Source: Alterisphingorhabdus sp038748365
GTDB taxonomy: Bacteria > Pseudomonadota > Alphaproteobacteria > Sphingomonadales > Sphingomonadaceae
Assembly: GCA_038748365.1 (NCBI GenBank)
Contig: JBCDIZ010000007.1
Coordinates: 1-64,000 of the forward strand
Direction: 5' to 3'
DNA length: 64,000 nt
The stretch's first letter is position 1, and each line of letters begins with the position of its first letter. This document shows, in pieces, positions 8,069 to 16,603 of this stretch. A program made the position numbers and the translations under genes. Under the pieces are notes generated by a model. The model did no database searches and had not been told where the DNA came from. It saw only the letters and a program-made list of their open reading frames with translations.

Positions 8069-8690
8069 AGAACCCGATAATCAGGTTAAAAGCCACAGGC
8101 ATCAGATAGAAGAAGATCACGGCTGAAGACATCATCGCGATCACCATCAGCACCCCATCACGCGCCATTATCGAGAGGCCGAACAACGCCACGACAGATG
8201 ACGGCACCGCCACTGCAAAGGGCAACAACTCCAAAGGCGGCATTTGCAGCGCCAGCAACAGGCACGCCAAAGCGGCAATAGTGCGCCCAGCAGGACCGGT
8301 TGCCCAGTCCCAGCGCTGACAGATCAGCGCATCAATCTTGCCCAGCCATGAGCCGCCGCGCTCACGTGTCGTTGCGACAAGCTCGCGCGAGACGCTCTTG
8401 TTTTTCAGCCATTTTGGCACCCAGGGATGTTTAGCGCCGAACAGCATTTGCGCCGAGGTGAGACCGATCAACGCCCCCATGGTTGTCGGGATCAGCGGTA
8501 CCCCACCCAAAGGCGGCAACAGCGCAACCAGCGCAAAAAGCAGCAGCAATGGCCCAAAACCGCGACTGGAAAAGACCGCCAGCAAATCGCCGATAGATAT
8601 TCTCTCGCTATCCCCACCGGCACTGAGTGCCTGATCGAGCATATCGGAAATAGCGTGGCCTTGCGCCTTATCTGTCGGGTTATCCTGCAT
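8061..8690 (-). CDS. exoD: ExoD family membrane protein
   Basis: A 209-residue protein of the ExoD family, first linked to exopolysaccharide synthesis and alkali tolerance in rhizobia. It has an N-terminal cytoplasmic part with ISIGDLLAVFSSRGFGPLLL, the family's hallmark, and several hydrophobic helices including LLFALVALLPPLGGVPLIPT. Its biochemical activity is unknown. It is convergent with the SMR gene (8-base overlap) and lies 32 bases downstream of the 3-hydroxyacyl-CoA dehydrogenase gene on the same strand, so they may share a message without an obvious functional link. Confidence 0.88.
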   Translation of the reverse strand: MQDNPTDKAQGHAISDMLDQALSAGGDSERISIGDLLAVFSSRGFGPLLLLFALVALLPPLGGVPLIPTTMGALIGLTSAQMLFGAKHPWVPKWLKNKSVSRELVATTRERGGSWLGKIDALICQRWDWATGPAGRTIAALACLLLALQMPPLELLPFAVAVPSSVVALFGLSIMARDGVLMVIAMMSSAVIFFYLMPVAFNLIIGFFS

Positions 8691-8722
8691 CCACCATCCC
8701 AGTCTGGTATTATGTCACGCCG

Positions 8723-9592
8723 TCACCGGGTCGGCACCGGAGTGTCACCAGAATAATCATAAAAGCCGCGCTTGGTCTTACGACCGAGCCAGCCGGCCTC
8801 GACATATTTTACCAGCAGTGGCGCGGCGCGATATTTGGGGTCGCCGGTGCTCGAATAAAGCACATTGGTGATGTGCAGGCAGGTATCCAGTCCGATAAAG
8901 TCCGCCAGTGTCAGCGGTCCCATCGGATGGTTCAGCCCCATGGTGATCGCGGCGTCAATATCCGGGATGCTGGCCACGCCCTCGCCCAAAGCGAAACACG
9001 CCTCATTGAGCATCGGCAGCAGGATGCGGTTGACGATAAAGCCCGGTGCATCATTGGCATGGACTACCTTTTTGCCAATGGCGGCGGCATAGCTTTCTAC
9101 CTTGCCGACTGTCTCATCCGACGTCGCCAGACCACGGATTAATTCAATCAAACCCATAACCGGAACCGGGTTAAAGAAATGCACCCCGACAAAGCGTTCC
9201 GCATCGGGCGTTGCCTGCGCCATGCGGGTAATCGGGATGGAGGAGGTATTGCTCGCCAGTACCGCTTTGTGGCCCAGCACCTTACCTACCTCATCAAAAA
9301 TCGCGCGTTTGATATCCTCACGTTCGGTGGCTGCCTCAATGATCAGCTCTGCAGAGGCCATCGGCTCATAGCTGCCTACAGGGGTAATGCGGTCGAGCGC
9401 GACGGTTGCCGCCTGCTCGTCCATCTTGCCCTTTTCCACCGCGCGGCCAAACATTTTGCCGATATAGGCCTTGGCGCGCTCGGCGATGCTGATCTCCTGA
9501 TCAGAAAGCAGTACCTGATAGCCTGCCTGGGCACTCACCTGTGCAATGCCCGCGCCCATTTGTCCGGCACCAATCACCGCAATGCTGCTCAT
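8723..9592 (-). CDS. 3-hydroxybutyryl-CoA dehydrogenase
   Basis: A 289-residue NAD-dependent dehydrogenase that interconverts 3-hydroxyacyl-CoA and acetoacetyl-CoA in fatty acid or butanoate metabolism. The Rossmann motif GAGQMGAGIA lies right after the start, followed by the family's HFFNPVPVM and NDAPGFIVNRILLPMLNEA segments; GLNHPMGPLTLADFIGLD marks the C-terminal domain. I chose the ATG at 9592 because GGAG lies six bases upstream and the protein then begins MSSIAVIGAG like its relatives; an in-frame extension to 9643 is unlikely. Substrate chain length cannot be read from the sequence. Confidence 0.93.
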   Translation of the reverse strand: MSSIAVIGAGQMGAGIAQVSAQAGYQVLLSDQEISIAERAKAYIGKMFGRAVEKGKMDEQAATVALDRITPVGSYEPMASAELIIEAATEREDIKRAIFDEVGKVLGHKAVLASNTSSIPITRMAQATPDAERFVGVHFFNPVPVMGLIELIRGLATSDETVGKVESYAAAIGKKVVHANDAPGFIVNRILLPMLNEACFALGEGVASIPDIDAAITMGLNHPMGPLTLADFIGLDTCLHITNVLYSSTGDPKYRAAPLLVKYVEAGWLGRKTKRGFYDYSGDTPVPTR

Positions 9593-9693
9593 ATATGTCT
9601 CCATTATTGCCGTGCCAAAAAGTGATTCACGGCCATCAATCAATTATGATTGCGGGACTAGCCGATTGTTCCTGCCCGCGCTAGAATGAGTCT

Positions 9694-10797
9694 ATGCGTA
9701 AATTGGCTTTTCTTGGGGCGTTGATCGCCTTTGTGTCTGGCGCTCCGCTACAGGCTGCACCGGCAGAGCCTCAGCCAGGTCCCCATCTTGGCTATGGCGA
9801 CTGGCATATCGCATGCGACAATATCGCGACTTGTGAGGCCAATGCCCTGGCTTCGGGCTTTAAGCTCGATCAAAAGGCGTCGCTGTTGATCCAGCGACAG
9901 GCTGGGCAAGTCGGCTATTTCCGTGTTGTGACGCGGCTACGCGATGGCGATGTCGCGCGTGTCGCTTTGATCGTTGATGACCGCAAGCTCGCCGAGGGCG
10001 ATGTCGATAGTGACGAGCGGTTTATTGTCCCCACGGCAGACAGCATGGCGGTTGCCAGAGCTTTGGCCAAAGGCCAGCGTGCGATTGTCGTCAATGCAAG
10101 CGAGGGGAGTACGCGCGAAGTATTGGCTCAGATTTCGCTGAAAGGATCGGCTGCAGCTTTGCGGCGGATGGACGAAGAACAGGGCCGGGCACGCACCAGC
10201 GATGCGATTGTCGCACGCGGACGGCGCAGCTATCGCGGCGAGGCCGAGGTGCTGCCAATCATCACCCAGATGGTGCCAGCGCAGTTTGAGAATTTGCCTG
10301 GCAAGAAGGCGATGCAGAAGCTGGCCGAAGAATCGGGCTGCTTAGACGACCGCCCGGACGGTTTTGATGCGCTGGAGGAACAGGCACAGCCACTGACACA
10401 AACGGCTGATGAGCAGGTTGCACTGGTGATGATCCCCTGCGGTTTTGGCGCGTATAATTTCAGTGCGCTGCCTTATATCGCCCGCCGTGACCGAAGTGAT
10501 GATGACGATGATGCGCCCTGGCGCTTTTCAGTAGCGCAGTTTGATTATCGCCCGGCATGGAGCGAGAACCCGGAAAAACCGCTCTTGGTCAATGCCTATT
10601 ATAATGAGGAAGACGGGATATTGGGCAGCTTTGCCAAGGGCCGTGGTCTGGGCGATTGCGGCAGTGGCGAGAGCTATATCTGGGATGGCGAGATATTCCG
10701 CCTGTTCGAGGCCAGCGCGATGGATGAGTGTCGCGGCGTCTGGCAATGGCCCACCATCTGGCGTGCCTACGTGCAGCGGAAGCCTGCACGACCCTAG
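9694..10797 (+). CDS. DUF1176 domain exported protein
   Basis: A 367-residue exported protein with a signal peptide ending near residue 21 (LQAAPAEP). It matches the DUF1176 family: the opening GDWHIACDNIATCEA, the central GEAEVLPIITQMVP-like hinge, and the conserved end with DGILGSFAKGRGLGDCGSG and DECRGVWQWPTIWRA. Conserved cysteines probably form disulfides. No function is known for the family. It is a single gene, divergent from the dehydrogenase by 101 bases, and followed by a REP-like repeat. Confidence 0.88.
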   Translation: MRKLAFLGALIAFVSGAPLQAAPAEPQPGPHLGYGDWHIACDNIATCEANALASGFKLDQKASLLIQRQAGQVGYFRVVTRLRDGDVARVALIVDDRKLAEGDVDSDERFIVPTADSMAVARALAKGQRAIVVNASEGSTREVLAQISLKGSAAALRRMDEEQGRARTSDAIVARGRRSYRGEAEVLPIITQMVPAQFENLPGKKAMQKLAEESGCLDDRPDGFDALEEQAQPLTQTADEQVALVMIPCGFGAYNFSALPYIARRDRSDDDDDAPWRFSVAQFDYRPAWSENPEKPLLVNAYYNEEDGILGSFAKGRGLGDCGSGESYIWDGEIFRLFEASAMDECRGVWQWPTIWRAYVQRKPARP

Positions 10798-10824
10798 GCG
10801 AGCTTAAGGCGCACTCGCACTGCT

Positions 10825-10899
10825 CCGTTCGTGTCGAGCGTAGTCGAGACACATTTCTCCGCTTGCATCGGCCTCTCGACTTCGCTCGAGGCGAACGGG
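10825..10899. repeat. REP-like inverted pair
   Basis: Two palindromic units face each other: CCGTTCGTGTCGAGCGTAGT and, 30 bases on, CTCGACTTCGCTCGAGGCG with the closing GAACGG. The arms pair as CCGTTCG...CGAACGG and GTCGAG...CTCGAC. A near copy lies at 27274-27346. The element fills the gap between the DUF1176 gene and the convergent egtD gene. Confidence 0.8.
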
Positions 10900-10927
10900 A
10901 AAATAGGTTACGCCCTTCTGGACAGAC

Positions 10928-11923
10928 TTAAGGCGCGCTTTGATAGGGTTTGGCTTCGGCCAGTATTAGCGCGAACCAGTCCTTTGGATCAGTCCATTCA
11001 GCAACCGTCACCCAGCCCCCAGCGCGCAGCATCAGACGGGCATCACGCGGGCCATATTTATGGCTGTTCTCGGTGTGGATCGTCTCGCCTTTCGCCATGG
11101 TGAAACGCTCGCCCGCGACTTCAAATGCGATATCGTCCAGTGCCTCAAGGTGCATTTCTATGCGGGCATAATTGTCGTTCCAGCGCGCCTCATGCCGGAA
11201 GCTTTCAATCGGAATTGTGCCGGCCAGCTCGCTATTAATCCGGCGCAGCAAATTGTAGTTGAACTCAGCCGTTACCCCGGCGCTGTCATCATAGGCTGGG
11301 ACCAACACATCAGGCGATTTGATGCGATCGATACCGATGAGTAGATAGGCCCCGGTACCCAGCGTTTTACGCATCGAACGCAGCAGATCGACCGAAGTGC
11401 GCGGCACCATATTGCCAATCGTCGAGCCGGGGAAAAAGCCCAGCCGTTGTTGCCCGGCAGCACCATCGGGCAGCACCAGATCGCCCATAAAATCGCCTTC
11501 TAGCGGCAGCACGTTGATAGCGGGAAAATCACTGGCCAGTGCTTCGGCTGACTGGCGCAGAAAATCTCCGCTAATATCGATCGGGACATAGCTCTCAGGC
11601 GCTACAGCGCGCAGCAGATGCGGGGTTTTGGTTGAGGAGCCGGAACCGAATTCGACCACACAGCCGCCCTTACCGGTTATCTCGGCCACATCAGGACAGC
11701 GTTCTTGCAACAGCGCGGTTTCGGTGCGGGTAGGATAATATTCGGGCAATTCGGTAATCGCCTCAAACAGCTCAGAACCCGCCTGATCATATAACCACCG
11801 CGCTGGAATGGCACGGCGCTCGGGCGTGCGGAAACAGGCCATCACTGCCTCATAAAACCCCTGATCGACACCATCGGGCAGAGCGTAAGATAGGGTTTCG
11901 CTGGCGCTGGAAGATAAGGACAT
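10928..11923 (-). CDS. egtD: L-histidine N-alpha-methyltransferase (ergothioneine)
   Basis: A 331-residue SAM-dependent methyltransferase of the EgtD family, which methylates histidine three times to hercynine, the first step of ergothioneine synthesis. The SAM-binding stretch EFGSGSSTKTPHLLRA lies near residue 90, preceded by PARWLYDQAGSELFEAITELPEYYPTR-type family sequence, and FFPGSTIGNMVP appears near the middle. It follows egtB by 46 bases on the same strand, so the two genes form a minimal ergothioneine operon. Length agrees with known EgtD proteins. Confidence 0.95.
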   Translation of the reverse strand: MSLSSSASETLSYALPDGVDQGFYEAVMACFRTPERRAIPARWLYDQAGSELFEAITELPEYYPTRTETALLQERCPDVAEITGKGGCVVEFGSGSSTKTPHLLRAVAPESYVPIDISGDFLRQSAEALASDFPAINVLPLEGDFMGDLVLPDGAAGQQRLGFFPGSTIGNMVPRTSVDLLRSMRKTLGTGAYLLIGIDRIKSPDVLVPAYDDSAGVTAEFNYNLLRRINSELAGTIPIESFRHEARWNDNYARIEMHLEALDDIAFEVAGERFTMAKGETIHTENSHKYGPRDARLMLRAGGWVTVAEWTDPKDWFALILAEAKPYQSAP

Positions 11924-11969
11924 GATGCTCCTGAATATGGGGAATTATCAGTGAGAAGGGAAAGCGCGT

Positions 11970-13274
11970 TTAAATATCGCGGGCGAGCCTGAGCCCGGTA
12001 AATTGCCAGCGCTGATGCGGGTAGAAGAAGTTGCGATAGCTGGTGCGCATATGGCCGCGTGGTGTGGCGCAGCTACCGCCTTTCAACACGAACTGACCGC
12101 TCATGAATTTGCCATTATATTCGCCCACTGCACCCGCCGCAGCACGAAAGCGGGGATAGGGACGATAGGCACTACCGGTCCATTCCCAGACCGAACCAAA
12201 AGCCGCGGTCATCTGAGTGTCGGCTTCGGGCATGATGGGATGGACTGGCCCAGCATTGTCGAGTTGCTGCCCCGCCATCGCATCCTGATCGCGCATGGCA
12301 TATTCCCATTCGCCTTCGTTAGGCAGCCGCGCACCATCCCATTGACCAGACGCCCAGCTGGCATAGGCATCGGCTTCATAGAGGCTGATATGGGTGACCG
12401 GCGCGTCATCATCCAAAGGTTGAAGACCTGTTAGGGTGAACTGCTGCCAATCGTCATCCGCCCGCTGCCAATAAAGTGGCGCCTCGATGCCATGCTCTTT
12501 TACCCAGGCCCAACCATCAGAGAGCCAGTGGCGATGATCGCCATAGCCGCCGTCTGCGATAAAGGCGCGCCATTCGCCATTGGTCACCGGGCGAGAGGCA
12601 ATAGCAAAGGGTGCGAGCAACTGGCCATGTTGCGGCCCTTCACAATCAAAGGCGAAACCATCCTGCTTAGCATCATGACCAATCGCAACACGGCCACCCT
12701 GCTCCTCATGCCAATGCAGTGGTGTAGGGATACTCGCTTCCCCGTCATCTCCCCACATCGCCGGGAAGCAAGGGTTTTGCGCAAACATATGTTTGATATC
12801 GCTGATCAGCAGTTCCTGATGCTGCTGCTCATGGTTGAGGCCCAGCGTCACCAGATCGTGCACTTGCCGATCACTAGACGCCAATAGCGTCTCCATCGCT
12901 GCGTCAACATGCGCACGATAATCACGCACCTGATCGAGCGTTGGGCGAGTGATCATGCCGCGCTGTGGCCGCGCATGACGGGCACCTTCTGCCTCATAAT
13001 AGCTGTTGAACAGAAAGGCGAAATCATCGTCAAAAGCGCGATAGCCGTGCAGATGATCGCGCAGCAAAAAGGTCTCAAAAAACCAGCTCGTATGCGCCAG
13101 ATGCCATTTGGCAGGCGATGCATCTTCCATTGACTGTACAGTGGCATCAGCATCGCTCAGCGGTTCGGTCAGTGCATTTGTGAGACGACGGACGCGATGA
13201 TAGGCATCAACAGGATCGGTACTCTGCTCTGCGTTATCGGCTACCAATTTCAGCTTTGCACTCTGCGCCGCCAT
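11970..13274 (-). CDS. egtB: ergothioneine synthase EgtB (iron-dependent sulfoxide synthase)
   Basis: A 434-residue protein that joins hercynine to a thiol (gamma-glutamylcysteine or cysteine) with oxygen. An N-terminal DinB-like domain holds the three iron-binding histidines: His61 in HLAHTSWFFE, and His148 and His152 in LNHEQQHQE. The C-terminal half is a formylglycine-generating-enzyme fold ending in VLKGGSCATPRGHMRTSYRN. It starts the egtB-egtD operon. No egtA, egtC or egtE follows, so the later C-S lyase step must be encoded elsewhere or done by a general lyase. Which thiol it uses cannot be read here. Confidence 0.95.
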   Translation of the reverse strand: MAAQSAKLKLVADNAEQSTDPVDAYHRVRRLTNALTEPLSDADATVQSMEDASPAKWHLAHTSWFFETFLLRDHLHGYRAFDDDFAFLFNSYYEAEGARHARPQRGMITRPTLDQVRDYRAHVDAAMETLLASSDRQVHDLVTLGLNHEQQHQELLISDIKHMFAQNPCFPAMWGDDGEASIPTPLHWHEEQGGRVAIGHDAKQDGFAFDCEGPQHGQLLAPFAIASRPVTNGEWRAFIADGGYGDHRHWLSDGWAWVKEHGIEAPLYWQRADDDWQQFTLTGLQPLDDDAPVTHISLYEADAYASWASGQWDGARLPNEGEWEYAMRDQDAMAGQQLDNAGPVHPIMPEADTQMTAAFGSVWEWTGSAYRPYPRFRAAAGAVGEYNGKFMSGQFVLKGGSCATPRGHMRTSYRNFFYPHQRWQFTGLRLARDI

Positions 13275-13352
13275 GGTCTTCCCCTTTTGCAGCCAAGCTG
13301 TTTATGCCCTTTGGCCAATCTGAGTCAGCGCCCGATTATCAGCATCCAATCT

Positions 13353-13937
13353 TCACCGCGACGCCCCGGGAACCCAGAGCGGATCACCGCCAGTGGCCTT
13401 ATTGATAAAGCGGGCCAGAACGAAAAGATAGTCCGAAAGCCGGTTAATATATTGCGAAGCGAAGGGATTGACCGCCTGCTCACCCGTCAGCGCGACAATT
13501 CTACGTTCGGCCCGCCGTGCGGTTGCCCGCGCCACATGAGTAGCCGCAGCAGCATGACTTCCGCCCGGCAGGATGAAACTGGTCAGCGGTTCCAGATGGT
13601 CGTTGATCCGGTCAATCTCTTGCTCCAGCCATTGCACCTGCCCGGAAACCATGCGTAGCGCCATATCCGATGGTTCGAAATCATCGCCGGGCGTGGCGAT
13701 ATCCGCGCCAAGATCAAAAAGGTCATTCTGAATACGCCGCAATGCCTTGAGCACTTGAGGGTCATGGCTTTCCGCCTGCCCTATCTCAACCAGTGCGACC
13801 CCGATCAGGCTGTTGAGCTCATCAACATCGCCAATTGCTTCCATCCGCACATCGGATTTGGCAACACGTGATCCATCAACCAGACCCGTAGTGCCATCGT
13901 CACCGGTGCGGGTGTAGATTTTGTTGAGTTTGACCAT
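13353..13937 (-). CDS. cob(I)alamin adenosyltransferase (PduO/MMAB type)
   Basis: A 194-residue ATP:cob(I)alamin adenosyltransferase of the PduO type, which makes adenosylcobalamin. The N-terminal ATP-binding stretch is clear (KIYTRTGDDGTTGLVDGSRV), as are GDVDELNSLIG and the C-terminal ATARRAERRIVAL and INRLSDYLFVLARFIN segments. It would act in the cytoplasm to supply coenzyme B12, for example to methylmalonyl-CoA mutase or ribonucleotide reductase. A small twin-helix membrane protein gene follows 40 bases upstream on the same strand, an arrangement seen in related genomes. Confidence 0.95.
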   Translation of the reverse strand: MVKLNKIYTRTGDDGTTGLVDGSRVAKSDVRMEAIGDVDELNSLIGVALVEIGQAESHDPQVLKALRRIQNDLFDLGADIATPGDDFEPSDMALRMVSGQVQWLEQEIDRINDHLEPLTSFILPGGSHAAAATHVARATARRAERRIVALTGEQAVNPFASQYINRLSDYLFVLARFINKATGGDPLWVPGASR

Positions 13938-13977
13938 GGAGCGCCTTTCTTTGGACAGGGGAAGCGCTGGATATGAC

Positions 13978-14199
13978 CTATTGTGCGAACAGCATCAACA
14001 GCACAAGTGCGCCAACCGCCATGGCCTGATATTTGACGCGGGCGAACATCATCTTGTTCTGCATCTCGTGACTACGGGTGATGCCGGGATTTTCCAGATC
14101 TTCCTTAGTCATCTGCAGAAAAGCGATAAGGCCACGAATCAGCGAGAAGACAACAAAGCCGGCCAATATAATGAAAGCGATTATAAACACATAGGTCAT
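13978..14199 (-). CDS. twin-transmembrane small protein (HIG1-like)
   Basis: A 73-residue protein with two hydrophobic helices (about residues 4-26 and 55-72) separated by a charged loop (EDLENPGITRSHEMQNKMMF). This is the layout of alphaproteobacterial twin-transmembrane proteins with a HIG_1_N-type domain, which in mitochondria are associated with cytochrome oxidase assembly. The role in bacteria is not settled. It sits between gluQ (10 bases upstream) and the adenosyltransferase gene, probably in one message. Confidence 0.8.
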   Translation of the reverse strand: MTYVFIIAFIILAGFVVFSLIRGLIAFLQMTKEDLENPGITRSHEMQNKMMFARVKYQAMAVGALVLLMLFAQ

Positions 14200-14209
14200 G
14201 CCGGACTAT

Positions 14210-15061
14210 TTAAGCACTTTGTAGGTGAATACCAGCAGGAAAACGGTGATTTCTCAGATCATCTCGGAGTTGCTCGGCGCTCATCCCGCTATGCCGTAGC
14301 GCCTGCATGGTCAGCGAACCATGAGATTTGGCAAGCTTGCGGCCAATTTCATCGACCAGCAGGCGATGGTGATGATAGACGGGTTCAGGCAAATCCAGAG
14401 CCGCCTGCAACAACCGGTGCACATGGGTAGCGAGCCGCAAATCCTCACCGCGCACAATATGGCTGATGCCGCCATCTGCATCGTCAACCACCACGGCCAG
14501 ATGATAGCTGGCCGGGCGGTCGCGGCTGGCGAGAAGGACATCGCCAAGCAGCTCAGGCTGCGCTTGATGCTCGGTGCCAGTGACATCGCACCAAGCCAGC
14601 GGCCCGAACTGGTCCAGCGCGGCCTGATAGTTAAGCCGCCAGCCATAAGGCTCAGTCTTGGCGCGCACTGCCGCCTCTTCTGGATCAAGATCGCGGCAAG
14701 TGCCGGGATAGATCGGTCCTTCCGGTCCTGTCTTGGTCGCCGCTGCCTGGATATCTTTGCGGGTGCAGAAACAGCGATAGGCCAGACCATCCTCCGCCAA
14801 TCGCGCAATTGCCTCAGCATAGCGATCCAGCCGCTCCGACTGTACTACCAGATCATCCCAATGAAAGCCGAGCCAGCGCAAATCATCCAACATCGTCTCG
14901 GTGAACTCCGGCTTGCACCGGGTCGCATCAATATCCTCGATCCGTAGCGTAATCTTTGCCCCGATACGCCTTGCCTCAGCCTCAACCGCAAGCGCGGCAT
15001 AGGCATGGCCGATATGCAAATGGCCGGTCGGGCTGGGGGCAAAACGGGTGCGCATTGTCAT
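14210..15061 (-). CDS. gluQ: glutamyl-Q tRNA(Asp) synthetase
   Basis: A 283-residue shortened glutamyl-tRNA synthetase paralogue that attaches glutamate to the queuosine base of tRNA(Asp). It has the class I HIGH motif (HLHIGH, residues 14-19) in RFAPSPTGHLHIGHAYAA, a zinc site near CFCTRKD with Cys in PGTCRDLDPEEA, and a KLAKSHGS equivalent of KMSKS. It stops after the catalytic half and has no anticodon-binding domain, as expected for GluQ. Met1 or Met3 may be the true start. It leads a small leftward run with the twin-TM and adenosyltransferase genes. Confidence 0.95.
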   Translation of the reverse strand: MTMRTRFAPSPTGHLHIGHAYAALAVEAEARRIGAKITLRIEDIDATRCKPEFTETMLDDLRWLGFHWDDLVVQSERLDRYAEAIARLAEDGLAYRCFCTRKDIQAAATKTGPEGPIYPGTCRDLDPEEAAVRAKTEPYGWRLNYQAALDQFGPLAWCDVTGTEHQAQPELLGDVLLASRDRPASYHLAVVVDDADGGISHIVRGEDLRLATHVHRLLQAALDLPEPVYHHHRLLVDEIGRKLAKSHGSLTMQALRHSGMSAEQLRDDLRNHRFPAGIHLQSA

Positions 15062-15440
15062 GCAGCTTCATTCAACCAGCGGTATGCTACGGACGGTTTT
15101 CTCCCCATATTTTGTGACATAGGGGGTTGACCTGAACGCGGCAACACGATTCACTGGGGCATATCAACGTCATAAGCATGTCATGATTTTGAGGTTAAGA
15201 GTGCAGCCATGATGCTGGAGCGGATCAAAAACGAGGCAAAATCAGCCGAGCGAATAGCGTTCGACTATCGCCTTGCGCCCAGTAGCCCCGCACTGCCACG
15301 GCCCGAGCACAGTATGGAGCCTATGGCCAAGCGCAAGCCCATATACCGCGTAAAGAAACGCGCCATAATGTCCGCCTTGCGGGCATTTTTTTTGCCCCTT
15401 TCAGCGACTACCAGAATGACCATCAGAGGATAAAAGATTT
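15062..15440. other. 380-base gap before the HNH gene
   Basis: This gap separates divergent gluQ and the HNH endonuclease gene. It contains a possible 74-codon ORF (15209-15433) rich in Lys, Arg and Pro that I do not accept as a gene, and a weak hairpin CCGC-CTT-GCGG followed by a run of eight T at 15372-15394, which resembles a short terminator. That would end any transcript starting near 15150 before the HNH gene, as in a leader or small RNA. No family is recognised. Confidence 0.4.
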
Positions 15441-16043
15441 ATGTATTACAGCGATCTGATAGACCGCGCCATTGCCGAGAAGCACAGCGATGCTGCACGC
15501 CATCCGGACAGTTGCCCGGCGCTGGTGCTCAATGCGGATTATACGCCGCTAAGCTATTATCCGCTCAGCCTGTGGCCATGGCAGACCGCGATCAAGGCGG
15601 TGTTTCTCGACCGGGTGGATATCGTTTCCAGCTATGAGCGTGAGGTGCATAGTCCCAATCTCGACATGAAAATCCCGTCGGTGATTGCGCTGAAGCAATA
15701 TGTGAAGCCGTCCGAATATCCGGCCTTCACCCGGTTCAACCTGTTCCTGCGCGACAAATTCACCTGCCAATATTGCGGCTCGACCGAAAACCTCACCTTT
15801 GACCATGTCGTGCCGCGTCGTCTCGGCGGCAAAACAACCTGGCAGAATGTCGCCACCGCCTGCTCGCCCTGCAATATGAAGAAAGGCGGACGCACACCCG
15901 AACAGGCGCATATGCGGCTTATGTCGCCGCCCATCCGCCCGACCAACTGGCAGCTGCAGGAACGCGGCCGTGCTTTCCCGCCCAACTATCTCCACGAAAC
16001 CTGGCGCGACTGGCTCTATTGGGATGTTGAGCTGGAGGCGTAA
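15441..16043 (+). CDS. HNH endonuclease
   Basis: A 200-residue protein with an HNH nuclease domain of the type conserved across Alphaproteobacteria. Two CxxC zinc knuckles flank the active site: CQYCGS near residue 112 and CSPCNMKKGG near 152, with the catalytic FDHVVPRRLGG between. The N-terminal part (ALVLNADYTPLSYYPLSLWPW) is typical of this chromosomal group and is not a phage or group-I-intron HNH protein. It is likely a housekeeping nuclease in DNA or RNA metabolism, with no defined substrate. It is alone in its transcription unit. Confidence 0.9.
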   Translation: MYYSDLIDRAIAEKHSDAARHPDSCPALVLNADYTPLSYYPLSLWPWQTAIKAVFLDRVDIVSSYEREVHSPNLDMKIPSVIALKQYVKPSEYPAFTRFNLFLRDKFTCQYCGSTENLTFDHVVPRRLGGKTTWQNVATACSPCNMKKGGRTPEQAHMRLMSPPIRPTNWQLQERGRAFPPNYLHETWRDWLYWDVELEA

Positions 16044-16048
16044 TCAAT

Positions 16049-16227
16049 CCTCACCGTTTACGGGGAGGGGGACCAGCGAAGCTGGTGGAGGGGCACCCGC
16101 CACTTGCGATGAACCTCCCGCTATCCTTACTGATGAAACATCGCGGCCTTCCTGAAAGCGTGGGATTATGATGCCTGTGCCCCTCCACCATCCTTCGGAT
16201 GGTTCCCCTCACCCAAGGGGGAGGATA
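16049..16227. repeat. GGGGAGG-type inverted repeat pair
   Basis: The left part (GGGGAGGGGGACCAGCGAAGCTGG then TGGAGGGGCAC) and the right part (GTGCCCCTCCACC then hairpin CATCCTTCGGATG and CCAAGGGGGAGG) are inverted relative to each other around a spacer of about 75 bases. Similar elements lie at 30225-30362, 34761-34885, 38955-39115 and 46350-46465. The right part supplies the last codons of the convergent RHH gene. Confidence 0.7.
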
Positions 16228-16456
16228 GAGCTTCGCACATCAGCCATATGCGGATCGCGCTAGCCAAACCCGGTGGCGTATCCGTCTGCATCCGTTCGAC
16301 ATCAATTTGCCCCACCAACACCGCGACCGGAATGTCGCGCGCTATAGCCGCAGCTTTCAACCGATCCCAGAATAATGGCTCCAGGCTGATCGAGGTGGCA
16401 TGACCAGAAAGCGTGATGCTGCGCTTGACCGGGGGGTGATAGGGAATACTGGGCAT
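16166..16456 (-). CDS. ribbon-helix-helix domain protein, repeat-extended C-terminus
   Basis: A 96-residue protein whose first 75 residues match the RHH_4 type of ribbon-helix-helix DNA-binding domain (KRSITLSGHATSISLEPLFW, then a helix with AAIARDIPVAVLVGQID). Such proteins are usually small dimeric repressors or aryl-sulfate-type accessory factors. The last 20 or so residues (SSPLGEGNHPKDGGGAQAS) are translated from an intergenic GGGGAGG repeat, so the ancestral stop was probably lost to repeat insertion. The gene lies downstream of phaB on the same strand, across a 13-base perfect inverted repeat. Confidence 0.7.
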   Translation of the reverse strand: MPSIPYHPPVKRSITLSGHATSISLEPLFWDRLKAAAIARDIPVAVLVGQIDVERMQTDTPPGLASAIRIWLMCEALSSPLGEGNHPKDGGGAQAS

Positions 16457-16479
16457 AGCGATAAAATAATGGATACGCC

Positions 16480-16603
16480 AATTTCGGATTTGGGCTTCGG
16501 CGAAAAAGTAAGGCCGTGAGAACCGGAGCGCAGGCTATTTACAATAGCTGAGCACCGGAAGCGCAACGGACTTGCTTTTGCAGGCCGGCACAAATCCGAA
16601 ATT
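16480..16603. repeat. 124-base hairpin element with 13-base perfect arms
   Basis: AATTTCGGATTTG at 16480-16492 and its exact reverse complement CAAATCCGAAATT at 16591-16603 bound a region whose inner parts also pair in places (GGCTATT with AATAGC, CCGG-containing blocks). The right arm ends at the stop codon of phaB. It may act as a terminator or be a miniature repeat; no T-run follows. Confidence 0.6.

Noticed and set aside
15209..15433. 74-codon ORF before the HNH endonuclease gene
   Set aside because: No ribosome-binding site of note, basic low-complexity composition, no recognisable family, and it runs across a hairpin with a T-run; more likely non-coding.
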